Shown piece by piece: positions 1 to 9,605 of a DNA stretch of 64,000 nucleotides (positions are counted from its first letter, which is position 1; each line of letters begins with the position of its first letter). The notes beneath the pieces are model-generated. The model ran no database searches. It was not told where the DNA came from and saw only the letters and a list, made by a program, of their open reading frames with translations. The position numbers and the translations under genes were made by a program. The stretch comes from Micromonospora sp. C95. Lineage in GTDB: Bacteria > Actinomycetota > Actinomycetes > Mycobacteriales > Micromonosporaceae. The stretch covers positions 48,144-112,143 of the forward strand of contig NZ_JAGPXT010000020.1 of the NCBI RefSeq assembly GCF_018070465.1, given 5' to 3'.

Positions 1-53
1 TGCGGGACAAGCGGTTCATGAAGATCATCTCTCTCGCGCCGGAGGTGTTGTGA
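1..53 (+). CDS. rplN: 50S ribosomal protein L14, 3' end only
   Basis: Only the last 16 codons and the TGA stop (51-53) are inside the window. They encode RDKRFMKIISLAPEVL, the characteristic C-terminus of ribosomal protein L14. The stop overlaps the GTG start of the next gene in a GTGA arrangement, so L14 and L24 are probably translationally coupled. L14 preceding L24 is the usual spc-operon order. Confidence 0.93.
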   Translation, partial: RDKRFMKIISLAPEVL

Positions 54-370
54 CCGTGAAGGTCAAGAAGGGCGACACGGTCGTCGTCATCGCCGGCAAG
101 GACAAGGGTGCCAAGGGCAAGGTCATCATGGCCTACCCGCGGCAGGACAAGGTCCTGGTCGAGGGCGTGAACCGGATCAAGAAGCACACTCGCATCAGCA
201 CCACCCAGCGTGGCGCCAAGACCGGTGGCATCGTCACCCAGGAGGCCCCGATCCACGTCTCGAACGTGATGGTCGTGGACTCCGACGGCAAGCCGACCCG
301 CGTCGGTTACCGGATCGACGAGAACGGCCAGAAGGTCCGCATCGCGCGTAGCACCGGTAAGGACCTGTGA
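50..370 (+). CDS. rplX: 50S ribosomal protein L24
   Basis: This 106-residue protein is L24, a primary binder of 23S rRNA and assembly initiator of the large subunit. Residues 1-35 carry the KOW-type motif (VKVKKGDTVVVIAGKDKGAK), and the rest matches the L24 pattern with VEGVNRIKKHTR. The GTG start at 50 overlaps the rplN stop. The stop at 368-370 overlaps the start of rplE. Length is normal for the family. Confidence 0.97.
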   Translation: MTVKVKKGDTVVVIAGKDKGAKGKVIMAYPRQDKVLVEGVNRIKKHTRISTTQRGAKTGGIVTQEAPIHVSNVMVVDSDGKPTRVGYRIDENGQKVRIARSTGKDL

Positions 371-939
371 TGACCACGGCTACCGAAACCAAGACCATGC
401 CGCGCCTCAAGGAGCGGTACCGCAACGAGATCATCGCTCAGCTGCGCGAGCAGTACGAGTACGGCAACCCGATGCAGGTGCCGCGGCTGGTCAAGATCGT
501 CGTGAACATGGGTGTGGGCGAGGCCGCCCGGGACGCCAAGCTCATCGACGGTGCGGTCCGCGATCTGGCCACCATCACCGGCCAGAAGCCGCAGGTCCGC
601 CGGGCGACGAAGTCCATCGCGCAGTTCAAGCTGCGGGAAGGCATGCCGATCGGCGCTAAGGTGACCCTGCGCGGCGACCGGATGTGGGAGTTCCTGGACC
701 GGCTGCTGTCCATCGCGCTGCCGCGTATCCGTGACTTCCGCGGCCTCGACGGGCGCAAGCTCGACGGGCACGGCAACTACACGTTCGGTCTGACCGAGCA
801 GTCGGTGTTCCACGAGATCGACCAGGACAAGATCGATCGCCAGCGGGGCATGGACATCACGGTGGTCACGACCGCCACGACCGACGACGAGGGCCGGGCG
901 CTGCTGAAGCTCCTGGGCTTCCCGTTCAAGGAGAACTGA
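370..939 (+). CDS. rplE: 50S ribosomal protein L5
   Basis: L5 binds 5S rRNA in the central protuberance. The protein (189 residues from ATG 370) has the L5 signatures PRLVKIVVNMGVGEA near residue 40 and the C-terminal GMDITVVTTA segment. ATG 370 shares its A with the rplX TGA stop; a GTG three bases upstream is also in frame, so the start is uncertain by one codon. The actinobacterial N-terminus has a short polar extension (TTATETKTM) before the conserved core. Confidence 0.96.
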   Translation: MTTATETKTMPRLKERYRNEIIAQLREQYEYGNPMQVPRLVKIVVNMGVGEAARDAKLIDGAVRDLATITGQKPQVRRATKSIAQFKLREGMPIGAKVTLRGDRMWEFLDRLLSIALPRIRDFRGLDGRKLDGHGNYTFGLTEQSVFHEIDQDKIDRQRGMDITVVTTATTDDEGRALLKLLGFPFKEN

Positions 940-940
940 G

Positions 941-1126
941 ATGGCCAAGAAGGCGCTGATCCTCAAGGCGGCCGCGAAGCCGAAGTTCTCGGTTCGCGCG
1001 TACACCCGCTGCCAGCGGTGCGGGCGTCCCAAGGCGGTCTACCGCAAGTTCGGGCTCTGCCGGGTGTGTATCCGGGAGATGGCCCACCGCGGTGAGCTGC
1101 CCGGCGTGTCCAAGGCTTCCTGGTAA
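941..1126 (+). CDS. rpsZ: 30S ribosomal protein S14, zinc-binding type Z
   Basis: This is the short, 61-residue S14 form. It has an intact CxxC...CxxC zinc ribbon (Cys24, Cys27, Cys40, Cys43), unlike the longer Cys-free S14 that many actinobacteria carry elsewhere for zinc limitation. ATG 941 follows the rplE stop by one base. About 97 bases without a gene separate it from rpsH. Confidence 0.97.
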   Translation: MAKKALILKAAAKPKFSVRAYTRCQRCGRPKAVYRKFGLCRVCIREMAHRGELPGVSKASW

Positions 1127-1223
1127 TAGCCCGGCGCGCTGCGGCGCGTCAGCTGGACTGTCTCTTCGCCGTAGGCCTGCGACGTGTCGCGGGAACCCCG
1201 GCGAGAAAGGTTGACGAGTTTTC

Positions 1224-1631
1224 ATGACGATGACCGACCCGATCGCAGACATGCTCACGCGTCTGCGTAACGCCAACCAGGCGTACCACGACCGGGTGAC
1301 GATGCCGTACTCGAAGATCAAGGCGAACATCGCCGAGGTCCTCAAGTCCGAGGGCTACATCGCCACCTGGGCAGTCGAGGAGCCCGAGGAGGGTGCCGTC
1401 GGCAAGCGACTGGTCGTCGAGCTGAAGTACGGCCAGAACCGGGAGCGGAGCCTGGCCGGTATCAAGCGCGTCTCCAAGCCCGGTCTGCGGGTTTACGCCA
1501 AGTCGGACGGGCTCCCCCGGGTGCTCGGTGGGCTGGGCGTGGCGATCATTTCGACGTCCCAGGGGCTGCTCACCGACCGGCAGGCCCGCAAGCGGAGCGT
1601 TGGCGGGGAAGTCCTCGCCTTCGTCTGGTAA
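1224..1631 (+). CDS. rpsH: 30S ribosomal protein S8
   Basis: The 135-residue product is S8, which binds the central domain of 16S rRNA. It starts MTMTDPIADMLTRLRNANQA, the family N-terminus, and ends with the S8 motif GGEVLAFVW. An AG-rich stretch with AGAAAGG lies upstream of ATG 1224. In other bacteria S8 represses the spc operon; no operator was identified here. Confidence 0.97.
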   Translation: MTMTDPIADMLTRLRNANQAYHDRVTMPYSKIKANIAEVLKSEGYIATWAVEEPEEGAVGKRLVVELKYGQNRERSLAGIKRVSKPGLRVYAKSDGLPRVLGGLGVAIISTSQGLLTDRQARKRSVGGEVLAFVW

Positions 1632-1647
1632 CGGGAGACAGGTAGAA

Positions 1648-2190
1648 ATGTCGCGTATTGGACGTAAGTCGATCCCGGTGCCATCCGGAGTCGACGTGAC
1701 GATCGACGGCCGGACCGTCAAGGTCAAGGGCCCCAAGGGCGAGCTGTCGCACACCCTGGCCGAGCCGATCACCATCGAGCGGGCCGAGGACGGGCAGCTG
1801 AACGTCAACCGCCCGAACGACGAGCGCAAGGCCAAGGAGCTGCACGGCCTGAGCCGTACCCTGGTCGCCAACATGATCGTCGGGGTCACCGAGGGCTACC
1901 GTAAGAGCCTGGAGATCGCCGGCACCGGTTACCGGGTCACCGCCAAGGGCAAGGACCTGGAGTTCGCGCTCGGGTTCTCGCACCCGGTGCAGGTGCAGGC
2001 GCCCGAGGGCATCACCTTCACGGTGGAGCGGCCGACGCTGTTCCACGTGGCCGGCATCGACAAGCAACTCGTCGGTGAGGTCGCCGCCAACATCCGGAAG
2101 ATCCGCCCGCCGGAGCCCTACAAGGGCAAGGGCGTGAAGTACCAGGGCGAAGTCATCCGACGCAAGGCCGGAAAGGCAGGTAAGAAGTGA
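1648..2190 (+). CDS. rplF: 50S ribosomal protein L6
   Basis: L6 lies near the factor-binding region of the large subunit. ATG 1648 begins MSRIGRKSIPVPSGVDVTID, the standard L6 start, and the product is 180 residues. The C-terminal IRPPEPYKGKGVKY is the conserved L6 signature. The open frame extends upstream into rpsH, but the family N-terminus and a purine-rich site (GGAGACAGG) fix the start at 1648. The stop overlaps the GTG of rplR. Confidence 0.97.
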   Translation: MSRIGRKSIPVPSGVDVTIDGRTVKVKGPKGELSHTLAEPITIERAEDGQLNVNRPNDERKAKELHGLSRTLVANMIVGVTEGYRKSLEIAGTGYRVTAKGKDLEFALGFSHPVQVQAPEGITFTVERPTLFHVAGIDKQLVGEVAANIRKIRPPEPYKGKGVKYQGEVIRRKAGKAGKK

Positions 2191-2576
2191 GCGCCACGCT
2201 GCTCAAGCGCCGCCGCGGCGTCGCCGCCAAGCGTGCCGTCGGGCGGGCACGGCGGCACTTCCGAGTGCGCAAGAACGTCAGCGGCACCGCCGCGCGTCCC
2301 CGCCTGGTGGTCACCCGTTCGCTGCGGCACATCGTCGCCCAGATCGTGGACGACACCAAGGGTCACACCTTGGCGTCGGCCTCGACCCTGGACGCCTCGG
2401 TGCGCGGCACGGAGGGCGACAAGAGCGCCCTGGCTGGCAAGGTCGGCACCCTGCTGGCCGAGCGGGCCAAGGCCGCAGGCATTTCCAAGGTCGTCTTCGA
2501 CCGCGGCGGCAACCGGTACGCGGGGCGGGTCGCCGCGCTCGCCGACGCCGCCCGCGAAGCCGGGCTCGAGTTCTGA
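2187..2576 (+). CDS. rplR: 50S ribosomal protein L18
   Basis: L18 binds 5S rRNA together with L5. The 129-residue product starts at GTG 2187 within the rplF stop (GTGA). It shows RPRLVVTRSLRHIVAQIVDD in the middle and ends in FDRGGNRYAGRVAALADAAR, the L18 hallmark. It lies between L6 and S5, as in most spc operons. Confidence 0.97.
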   Translation: MSATLLKRRRGVAAKRAVGRARRHFRVRKNVSGTAARPRLVVTRSLRHIVAQIVDDTKGHTLASASTLDASVRGTEGDKSALAGKVGTLLAERAKAAGISKVVFDRGGNRYAGRVAALADAAREAGLEF

Positions 2577-2610
2577 CAATCCCCGTCACGAGAGAGAAGG
2601 AAGGCTGCTG

Positions 2611-3225
2611 ATGCCAGGTCAACAGCGCCGTGGCGGCGGGTCCGGTGGCAACGAGGGTGGTCGCCGCGACAACCGCCGTGAGGGCGGCCGCGGAAACGCG
2701 CCCGCCGAGAAGACCCCGCACCTCGAGCGGGTCGTCGCGATCAACCGCGTCGCCAAGGTCGTGAAGGGTGGTCGTCGCTTCAGCTTCACCGCCCTGGTGA
2801 TCGTGGGCGACGGCGACGGCACCGTCGGCGTGGGCTACGGAAAGGCCAAGGAGGTGCCCGCGGCCATCGCCAAGGGCGTCGAGGAGGCCAAGAAGCACTT
2901 CTTCAAGGTGCCGCGGATCGCCGCCTCGATCCCGCACCCGGTCACGGGCGAGGACGCCGCCGGGGTGGTGCTGCTCAAGCCGGCCTCCGCCGGTACGGGT
3001 GTCATCGCCGGTGGTCCGGTCCGTGCCGTGCTGGAGTGCGCGGGCATCCACGACGTGCTCTCCAAGAGCCTGGGCTCGTCGAACCCGATCAACATCGTGC
3101 ACGCCACCGTGGCCGCGCTGAAGGGGCTGGAGTCCCCGGAGGCCGTTGCCGCGCGGCGGGGCCTGCCGGTGGAGGACGTCGCGCCGGCGGCGATGCTCGC
3201 CTCGCGGGCGGAGGTGGCGTCCTGA
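2611..3225 (+). CDS. rpsE: 30S ribosomal protein S5
   Basis: S5 contributes to decoding fidelity and to helicase activity at the mRNA entry. ATG 2611 is preceded by AGAGAGAAGGAAGG and gives 204 residues. The first ~35 residues are a Gly/Arg-rich extension typical of actinobacterial S5. The double-stranded-RNA-binding S5 core follows (ERVVAINRVAKVVKGGRRF), then the C-terminal domain with GIHDVLSKSLGSSNPINIV. The stop overlaps the rpmD start. Confidence 0.96.
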   Translation: MPGQQRRGGGSGGNEGGRRDNRREGGRGNAPAEKTPHLERVVAINRVAKVVKGGRRFSFTALVIVGDGDGTVGVGYGKAKEVPAAIAKGVEEAKKHFFKVPRIAASIPHPVTGEDAAGVVLLKPASAGTGVIAGGPVRAVLECAGIHDVLSKSLGSSNPINIVHATVAALKGLESPEAVAARRGLPVEDVAPAAMLASRAEVAS

Positions 3226-3407
3226 TGGCACGTCTCAAGGTCACCCAGGTCCGTTCCGAGATCGGAACCAAGCGCAACCAGCGGGAGTCGCTGCGTTCGC
3301 TCGGTCTCAAGCGGATCAATGACGTGGTGGTCAAGGAGGACCGGCCCGAGATTCGCGGCATGATCTTCACGGTCAACCACCTCGTGAAGGTCGAGGAGGT
3401 CGAGTAA
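3225..3407 (+). CDS. rpmD: 50S ribosomal protein L30
   Basis: This is a 60-residue L30 (MARLKVTQVRSEIGTKRNQR...). ATG 3225 overlaps the rpsE stop, and its TAA (3405-3407) overlaps the ATG of rplO. L30 is absent from some phyla but standard in actinobacteria. The triple overlap rpsE-rpmD-rplO suggests tight translational coupling. Confidence 0.96.
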   Translation: MARLKVTQVRSEIGTKRNQRESLRSLGLKRINDVVVKEDRPEIRGMIFTVNHLVKVEEVE

Positions 3408-3850
3408 TGACGATCAAGGTCCATCACCTGCGTCCGGCGCCGGGTGCCAAGACCGCGAAGACCCGAGTGGGTCGCGGTGAAGGCTCCAAGGGCAAGACCG
3501 CCGGTCGCGGTACCAAGGGTTCGAAGGCCCGGAAGAACATCTCGGCGGCGTTCGAGGGTGGGCAGATGCCCATTCACATGCGCCTGCCGAAGCTGAAGGG
3601 CTTCAAGAACAAGTTCAAGGTGGTCTTCCAGGTCGTGAACCTGGACCGCCTGGCCGAGCTGTTCCCCAACGGTGGTCAGGTCGGCCCGACCGAACTGGTC
3701 GAGGCCGGTGCGGTCCGCAAGGGACAGCCGGTGAAGGTTCTCGGCACCGGGGACCTCGGCGGGGTGGCGCTTCAGGTGTCGGCGCACGCGTTCAGCGCGT
3801 CGGCCAAGGAGAAGATCACGGCCGCCGGTGGCTCGGTCACCGAGCTGTAG
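3407..3850 (+). CDS. rplO: 50S ribosomal protein L15
   Basis: The 147-residue product is L15, a late-assembling large-subunit protein. It shows the Gly/Lys-rich N-terminus (KTRVGRGEGSKGKTAGRGTK) and the FEGGQMPIHMRLPKLKGF signature. It is the last gene before a strong hairpin, which separates the ribosomal block from secY. Confidence 0.97.
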   Translation: MTIKVHHLRPAPGAKTAKTRVGRGEGSKGKTAGRGTKGSKARKNISAAFEGGQMPIHMRLPKLKGFKNKFKVVFQVVNLDRLAELFPNGGQVGPTELVEAGAVRKGQPVKVLGTGDLGGVALQVSAHAFSASAKEKITAAGGSVTEL

Positions 3851-3861
3851 GGCTGTTTCAC

Positions 3862-3903
3862 CCATGGCGCCCGCCAGTTGATCCCAGCTGGCGGGCGCCA
3901 TGG
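3862..3903 (+). terminator. strong terminator hairpin after rplO
   Basis: A perfect 16-bp inverted repeat (3862-3877 and 3888-3903) encloses a 10-nt loop just after the rplO stop. There is no clear T-tract, as is common for actinobacterial hairpin terminators. It implies that secY-adk-map have their own promoter in 3904-4083. A TTAGAGT at about 3985 could be a -10 box, but no convincing -35 was found. Confidence 0.8.
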
Positions 3904-4083
3904 TCTACAACGGGCCCTCGCGCCCGGTAACATCGGATTCGGTTTATGTGGCCGGGCACATCTGCCCGGACCGGGATCGGGCTGTTAGAGTCCCTTCCCA
4001 GCCATGGATACCGGGCACTTGCCCGGATCCCACCCCGACCCGCCAGGGACGACCGGCGGCCCGCCTCGCGCAGGAGGAAGAAG

Positions 4084-5406
<1,323 letters not shown>

Positions 5407-6060
5407 ATGAGACTGGTTCTGGTTGGCCCGCCGGGTGCGGGTAAGGGCACACAGGCGGAGTTCATCGCCGCGCACCTGTCCGTGCCGAAGATCTCGACCG
5501 GCGACATCTTCCGGGCCAACGTGTCCCAGGGCACTCCGCTCGGCGTCGAGGCCAAGCGGTACATGGACGCCGGCAAGCTGGTGCCGGACGAGGTCACCAT
5601 CAACATGGTGCGCGACCGACTCGCTGAGCCCGACGCCGCCGACGGTTTCCTGCTCGACGGGTTCCCGCGGACCACCCCGCAGGCCGCCGCACTGGACAAG
5701 CTCCTCGCCGATCTCGGAACCGCGCTGGACATCGTGCTCGAACTGGTCGTCGACGACGACGAGGTGATCCGGCGGCTCTCCGGCCGGCGTACCTGCCGGG
5801 GCTGCGGCAAGATCTGGCACGTCGAGTTCGACCCGACCAGCCGGGAAGGCAACTGCGACCGCTGTGGTGCGGAGCTGTTCCAGCGGGACGACGACAAGCC
5901 GGAGACCATCGCCGCCCGGCTGCGGGAGTACGCCGAGAAGACCGCGCCGCTCGTGGACTACTACGGCGCGCAGGGCAAGCTGGTCGGCATCGACGCCACC
6001 GGCCCGGTGGAGGACGTCACGGTCCGCGCCATCGACGCCCTCCGCTCGTACGGGGGCTGA
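5407..6060 (+). CDS. adk: adenylate kinase
   Basis: This enzyme catalyses ATP + AMP to 2 ADP. The P-loop GPPGAGKGTQ is at residues 7-16, and the AMP-binding DGFPRT is at about 84. The LID carries four cysteines (Cys130, Cys133, Cys150, Cys153), so this is the zinc-containing long form typical of Gram-positive bacteria. The ATG abuts the secY TAG directly, so the two are almost certainly co-transcribed. Length (217) is normal. Confidence 0.97.
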   Translation: MRLVLVGPPGAGKGTQAEFIAAHLSVPKISTGDIFRANVSQGTPLGVEAKRYMDAGKLVPDEVTINMVRDRLAEPDAADGFLLDGFPRTTPQAAALDKLLADLGTALDIVLELVVDDDEVIRRLSGRRTCRGCGKIWHVEFDPTSREGNCDRCGAELFQRDDDKPETIAARLREYAEKTAPLVDYYGAQGKLVGIDATGPVEDVTVRAIDALRSYGG

Positions 6061-6093
6061 GGTCGCCCGGCTACCAGCCGGATAGAGTGCTGA

Positions 6094-6122
6094 CAGCGGG
6101 GTACGCCGGTCGTGCCCCGCTG
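6094..6122 (+). terminator. hairpin between adk and map
   Basis: An 11-bp stem with one G-U pair (6094-6104 with 6112-6122) and a 7-nt loop lies between adk and map. A TAGAGT at about 6083 could be a -10 element for map. If so, the hairpin would lie in the map leader rather than terminate adk transcripts. Both readings remain open. Confidence 0.45.
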
Positions 6123-6148
6123 CGTCGGCAACGAAAGGTAGCTCCTCC

Positions 6149-7000
6149 ATGCGTCGTCCCCAGCTGGACATCCAGCTGAAGACCCCTGAGCAGATCGAGA
6201 AGATGCGTGCCGCCGGCCTCGTGGTCGCGGAGGCGCTTCGCCGGATGCGGGAGGCGGTTGCTCCAGGCGTGAGCACCGCCGACCTGGATGCGATCGCGGA
6301 GACGACGATTCGTGCGGCGGGAGCGGTTCCGTCGTTCAAGGGCTACCACGGCTTCCCGGCGTCGATCTGTTCCTCGGTGAACGAGCAGATCGTGCACGCC
6401 ATCCCGTCGCCGAAACAGGTGCTCGTCGACGGTGACCTGATCTCGATCGACTGCGGCGCGGTGCTCGACGGGTGGCACGGCGATGCGGCGATCACGGTCG
6501 GGGTGGGCGAGGTCGACCCGGCGCTGCTGCGGATGGCCAAGGTCGCCGAGGACGCGATGTGGGCCGGCATCGCCGCGGCCGCGCGCGGTGCCGCCAGCGG
6601 CAAGGGCCGGCTGACCGACATCTCGCACGCGGTGGAGCGCGCGGTACGCAAGGCGGGGCGTTACGGCATCGTCGACGGCTACGGCGGTCACGGCATCGGC
6701 ACCGAGATGCACCAGGACCCGCACGTGCTCAACCACGGACGGCCGGGCAAGGGGCCACGGTTGGTGCCGGGGCTGGCGCTGGCCATCGAGCCGATGATCA
6801 CCATGGGTTCGCCGCGTACCGCGGAACTCGCCGACGGCTGGACCGTCGTCACCCGTGACGGCTCGCGTGCCGCGCACGTCGAGCACAGCATGGCCCTGCT
6901 GCCCGACGGCGTGTGGGTGCTGACCGCGTTCGACGGCGGCCGGGCCCGCCTGGGCGATCTGGTCACCGCTCGCCAACCGAGCGCCACCCGGGCCGGGTGA
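6149..7000 (+). CDS. map: methionine aminopeptidase, type I
   Basis: This metalloprotease removes the initiator methionine from nascent proteins. The expected metal-ligand segments are present: SIDCGAVLDGWHGDAAIT (two Asp), GGHGIGTEMHQ (His), AIEPMI (Glu) and the final VEHSMALL (Glu). The substrate His lies in YHGFPASICSSVNEQIVH. The product is 283 residues. The secY-adk-map-infA order is classical. GAAAGGTAG precedes ATG 6149. Confidence 0.95.
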   Translation: MRRPQLDIQLKTPEQIEKMRAAGLVVAEALRRMREAVAPGVSTADLDAIAETTIRAAGAVPSFKGYHGFPASICSSVNEQIVHAIPSPKQVLVDGDLISIDCGAVLDGWHGDAAITVGVGEVDPALLRMAKVAEDAMWAGIAAAARGAASGKGRLTDISHAVERAVRKAGRYGIVDGYGGHGIGTEMHQDPHVLNHGRPGKGPRLVPGLALAIEPMITMGSPRTAELADGWTVVTRDGSRAAHVEHSMALLPDGVWVLTAFDGGRARLGDLVTARQPSATRAG

Positions 7001-7093
7001 CGGGCGGCGACAGCGGCCCCGAAACCGTTGCCGGGGGCGGTGCCGGAGCGGCCGCCAGGGCAGCGCTGGCACAGCGGTGGCATCCTTGCCGAC

Positions 7094-7816
7094 ATGGACG
7101 AGCGGGACGCTATGCGAGCAGCGGACGCCGACCGCCAGGCGGTCGCCGAACGACTGCGGGTGGCTCTCGACGAGGGGCGACTCGACCTGCACGAGTACGA
7201 CGAGCGGTTGCAGCGGGCCTACGGCGCCCGGACCTACGCCGAACTCGATGCCCTCGTCAGTGACCTGCCGGTGCCCGGCGGCGCGGTGCTGCCGGTGCCC
7301 GGCGGCGCGGTGCTGCCGACGCCTCGGCAGCCGAGCGTCCCGGTGCCGGCCGAGGCCGGACGCGGGCCTACCGCTCGCTGGCTGGCCGAGGTATGGGAGC
7401 CCTGGCTGAAGGTGGTCGGGATCGTGGTGGCGATCTGGGCCATCAGCTCGCTGGCGGCCGGTGAGGTGCTCTACTTCTGGCCGGGTTGGGTCGCGGGTCC
7501 GTGGGGTGCGGTGGTGATGGTGCGTACTGTCACCGGGCTGACCAGCGGTGAGCCAGCGCGTTGGGCGGCCGAGCGGGAGCGCCGCCGGCAGCGGAAGGCG
7601 GAGAAGCGGGCGCTCAAGCGTGAGCGTGAGGCCGTCGACCAGCAACAGCCCGGCATCGCTGGAGCCCCTGAGTCTGGTGCGGCGGCCCACGGCGTCACCG
7701 AGGCCGCACCGGCGGCCGAGAGCGGCCGCACCGAAGGCGGGCGGCCGACCGGCGACGCCGCCGGGGCACCGGTGATTGAGCCGACGCGGCGACCCAACCG
7801 GGGCGATGTGGGCTGA
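7094..7816 (+). CDS. DUF1707 membrane protein
   Basis: The 240-residue protein begins with a DUF1707 domain (residues ~4-60: RAADADRQAVAERL...GRLDLHEYDERL...YAELDALVSDLP). This domain is found at the N-terminus of many actinobacterial membrane proteins; its function is unknown. A 24-bp tandem duplication (about 7270-7317) encodes VPGGAVLPVPGGAVLP. Two hydrophobic segments follow around residues 105-145, then a basic stretch and a Pro/Ala-rich tail. An upstream GTG (7028) is in frame, but ATG 7094 matches the family start. Its place between map and infA is unusual. Confidence 0.75.
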   Translation: MDERDAMRAADADRQAVAERLRVALDEGRLDLHEYDERLQRAYGARTYAELDALVSDLPVPGGAVLPVPGGAVLPTPRQPSVPVPAEAGRGPTARWLAEVWEPWLKVVGIVVAIWAISSLAAGEVLYFWPGWVAGPWGAVVMVRTVTGLTSGEPARWAAERERRRQRKAEKRALKREREAVDQQQPGIAGAPESGAAAHGVTEAAPAAESGRTEGGRPTGDAAGAPVIEPTRRPNRGDVG

Positions 7817-7861
7817 ACGTCCCGTTTGCTGGACCTGGTCGAGCCCAGCTGGCAGGTCGGT

Positions 7862-7891
7862 TTGGCGACGGCGTGCAGGCGGGCGTACACT
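7862..7891 (+). promoter_or_regulatory. candidate infA promoter
   Basis: TTGGCG (7862-7867) and TACACT (7886-7891) are separated by 18 bases in the 229-base gap before infA. They resemble an actinobacterial housekeeping promoter. This is read by eye and has no experimental support. The rest of the gap shows no gene. Confidence 0.45.
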
Positions 7892-8045
7892 TTCTGATCG
7901 GCGCGCAGCGTCCACTCCGTCATGCCCACCAGCGCTTCGGTGGGTCGCGGAGCCGCGGCTGGCGCGGGAAGCCTGATCTTGGTCAAGCACCCGTGTAAGA
8001 CGTTGTGAGCCGTCCGGAGTAACCGACGTCAGGACAGCGGAGGAC

Positions 8046-8267
8046 ATGCCGAAAAAAGACGGAGCCATCGAGATCGAAGGTCGGGTCATCGAGCCCCTGC
8101 CGAACGCCATGTTCCGGGTGGAGCTCGCCAACGGCCACAAGGTGCTGGCTCACATCAGCGGCAAGATGCGGCAGCACTACATCCGCATCCTGCCGGAGGA
8201 TCGGGTCGTCGTCGAGTTGTCGCCGTACGACCTGACCCGCGGGCGCATCGTCTACCGCTACAAGTAA
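8046..8267 (+). CDS. infA: translation initiation factor IF-1
   Basis: IF-1 is a small OB-fold protein that occupies the ribosomal A site during initiation. The 73-residue sequence (MPKKDGAIEIEGRVIEPLPN...SPYDLTRGRIVYRYK) matches the family from end to end. It starts the infA-rpmJ-rpsM-rpsK-rpsD-rpoA-rplQ block. Confidence 0.97.
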   Translation: MPKKDGAIEIEGRVIEPLPNAMFRVELANGHKVLAHISGKMRQHYIRILPEDRVVVELSPYDLTRGRIVYRYK

Positions 8268-8310
8268 GCCTGACGGCGGCCGGGAAACGTCCCGTGTCCG
8301 TCTTCGACGT

Positions 8311-8335
8311 CCGGTGTCGCGCCTCGCGACGCCGG
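8311..8335 (+). other. hairpin in the infA-rpmJ spacer
   Basis: An 11-bp stem with one G-U pair (8311-8321 with 8325-8335) and a 3-nt loop lies 23 bases before rpmJ. It could attenuate or process the transcript between infA and the alpha-operon genes. No function can be read from the sequence. Confidence 0.35.
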
Positions 8336-8358
8336 GCCAGATGGGAAGTAAGGCAACC

Positions 8359-8472
8359 GTGAAGGTCAAGCCGAGCGTCAAGAGGATCTGCAACAAGTGC
8401 CGGGTGATCCGCCGGCACGGCCGGGTCATGGTCATCTGCACCGACCCGCGCCACAAGCAGCGCCAGGGCTAA
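8359..8472 (+). CDS. rpmJ: 50S ribosomal protein L36
   Basis: This 37-residue L36 starts at GTG 8359 (MKVKPSVKRICNKCRVIRRH...). The zinc ribbon ligands are intact: Cys11, Cys14, Cys27 and His32. It is therefore the zinc-containing L36 rather than the zinc-independent paralogue found elsewhere in some actinobacteria. AAGTAAGG precedes the start. Confidence 0.95.
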   Translation: MKVKPSVKRICNKCRVIRRHGRVMVICTDPRHKQRQG

Positions 8473-8685
8473 CCAGCCCACACATCACACATGCTCGTCC
8501 CAGCCGCGAGCGGTACGCAGCGCGTACTCAATCGTGGTTGACCCCCGGTCGAAGGCCGGGGCCCGCTCGGGCAGCGACCGATCCCGGTCGCCGGTGCCAT
8601 TGGCGCCGGAGGGACAGGGACGGCCGGTAGCGGGGTGGGACGGGTCCACACCTTCGCCAGCACACCACGAGGAGTACGCCCGCAC

Positions 8686-9066
8686 ATGGCACGTCTAGTC
8701 GGCGTCGATCTTCCCCGCGAGAAGCGGATGGAGATCGCGCTCACCTACATCTTCGGCGTGGGCCGCACCCGCGCCCTGGCGACGCTCAGCGCTACCGGCA
8801 TCTCGCCGGACAAGCGCGTCCGGGACCTCACGGACGAGGAGCTGGTCCAGCTCCGCAACCACATCGAGGCCAACTACAAGGTTGAAGGCGACCTGCGCCG
8901 CGAGGTCGCCGCTGACATCCGCCGCAAGGTCGAGATCGGCTGCTACGCCGGCATCCGGCACCGCCGGGGCCTGCCCGTGCGTGGCCAGCGGACCAAGACC
9001 AACGCGCGGACCCGCAAGGGCCCGAAGCGGACCGTGGCCGGCAAGAAGAAGCCCGGCAAGAAGTAG
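8686..9066 (+). CDS. rpsM: 30S ribosomal protein S13
   Basis: S13 lies in the head of the small subunit and contacts P-site tRNA and L5. ATG 8686 (MARLVGVDLPREKRMEIALT) follows ACGAGGAG; the product is 126 residues with a Lys-rich tail. The GIRHRRGLPVRGQRTKTNAR motif is diagnostic. The 213-base gap upstream contains only short GC-rich hairpins (for example CCCCGG/CCGGGG near 8536-8560), possibly an alpha-operon leader. Confidence 0.97.
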   Translation: MARLVGVDLPREKRMEIALTYIFGVGRTRALATLSATGISPDKRVRDLTDEELVQLRNHIEANYKVEGDLRREVAADIRRKVEIGCYAGIRHRRGLPVRGQRTKTNARTRKGPKRTVAGKKKPGKK

Positions 9067-9184
9067 TTCTTTCAACCGGAATTCTGGTCGTTCTCCGTCG
9101 AGGTAGGCCGGACTCCTACCGGAACCGGTGTCTACGAAATCAACGGGGCGAGAAGCCAGAACCCATTCAGGAGCGCACAGACTT

Positions 9185-9592
9185 ATGCCACCGAAGGCTC
9201 GTGCCGGGGCCGCCGTCAAGAAGGTCCGGCGCAAGGAACGCAAGAACGTCGCCCACGGGCAGGCGCACATCAAGAGCACCTTCAACAACACCATCGTCTC
9301 GATCACCGATCCGACTGGTGCCGTCATCTCCTGGGCCTCCTCCGGCCAGGTGGGCTTCAAGGGCTCCCGCAAGTCGACTCCGTTCGCCGCGCAGCTCGCC
9401 GCCGAGGCCGCCGCGCGTCGGGCCATGGAGCACGGCATGCGCAAGGTCGACGTGTTCGTCAAGGGCCCCGGCTCCGGCCGGGAGACCGCCATCCGTTCGC
9501 TGCAGGCCGTGGGCCTTGAGGTCGGGCAGATCTCCGACGTCACCCCGCAGCCGCACAACGGGTGCCGTCCGCCGAAGCGTCGTCGGGTCTGA
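9185..9592 (+). CDS. rpsK: 30S ribosomal protein S11
   Basis: S11 lines the platform near the mRNA exit. ATG 9185 gives a 135-residue product (MPPKARAGAAVKKVRRKERK...) with the S11 signature RDVTPQPHNGCRPPKRRRV varied to SDVTPQPHNGCRPPKRRRV. The open frame extends 57 bases upstream to a GTG, but the family start is at 9185. Confidence 0.97.
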   Translation: MPPKARAGAAVKKVRRKERKNVAHGQAHIKSTFNNTIVSITDPTGAVISWASSGQVGFKGSRKSTPFAAQLAAEAAARRAMEHGMRKVDVFVKGPGSGRETAIRSLQAVGLEVGQISDVTPQPHNGCRPPKRRRV

Positions 9593-9605
9593 GAGGTAGA
9601 GAGAG

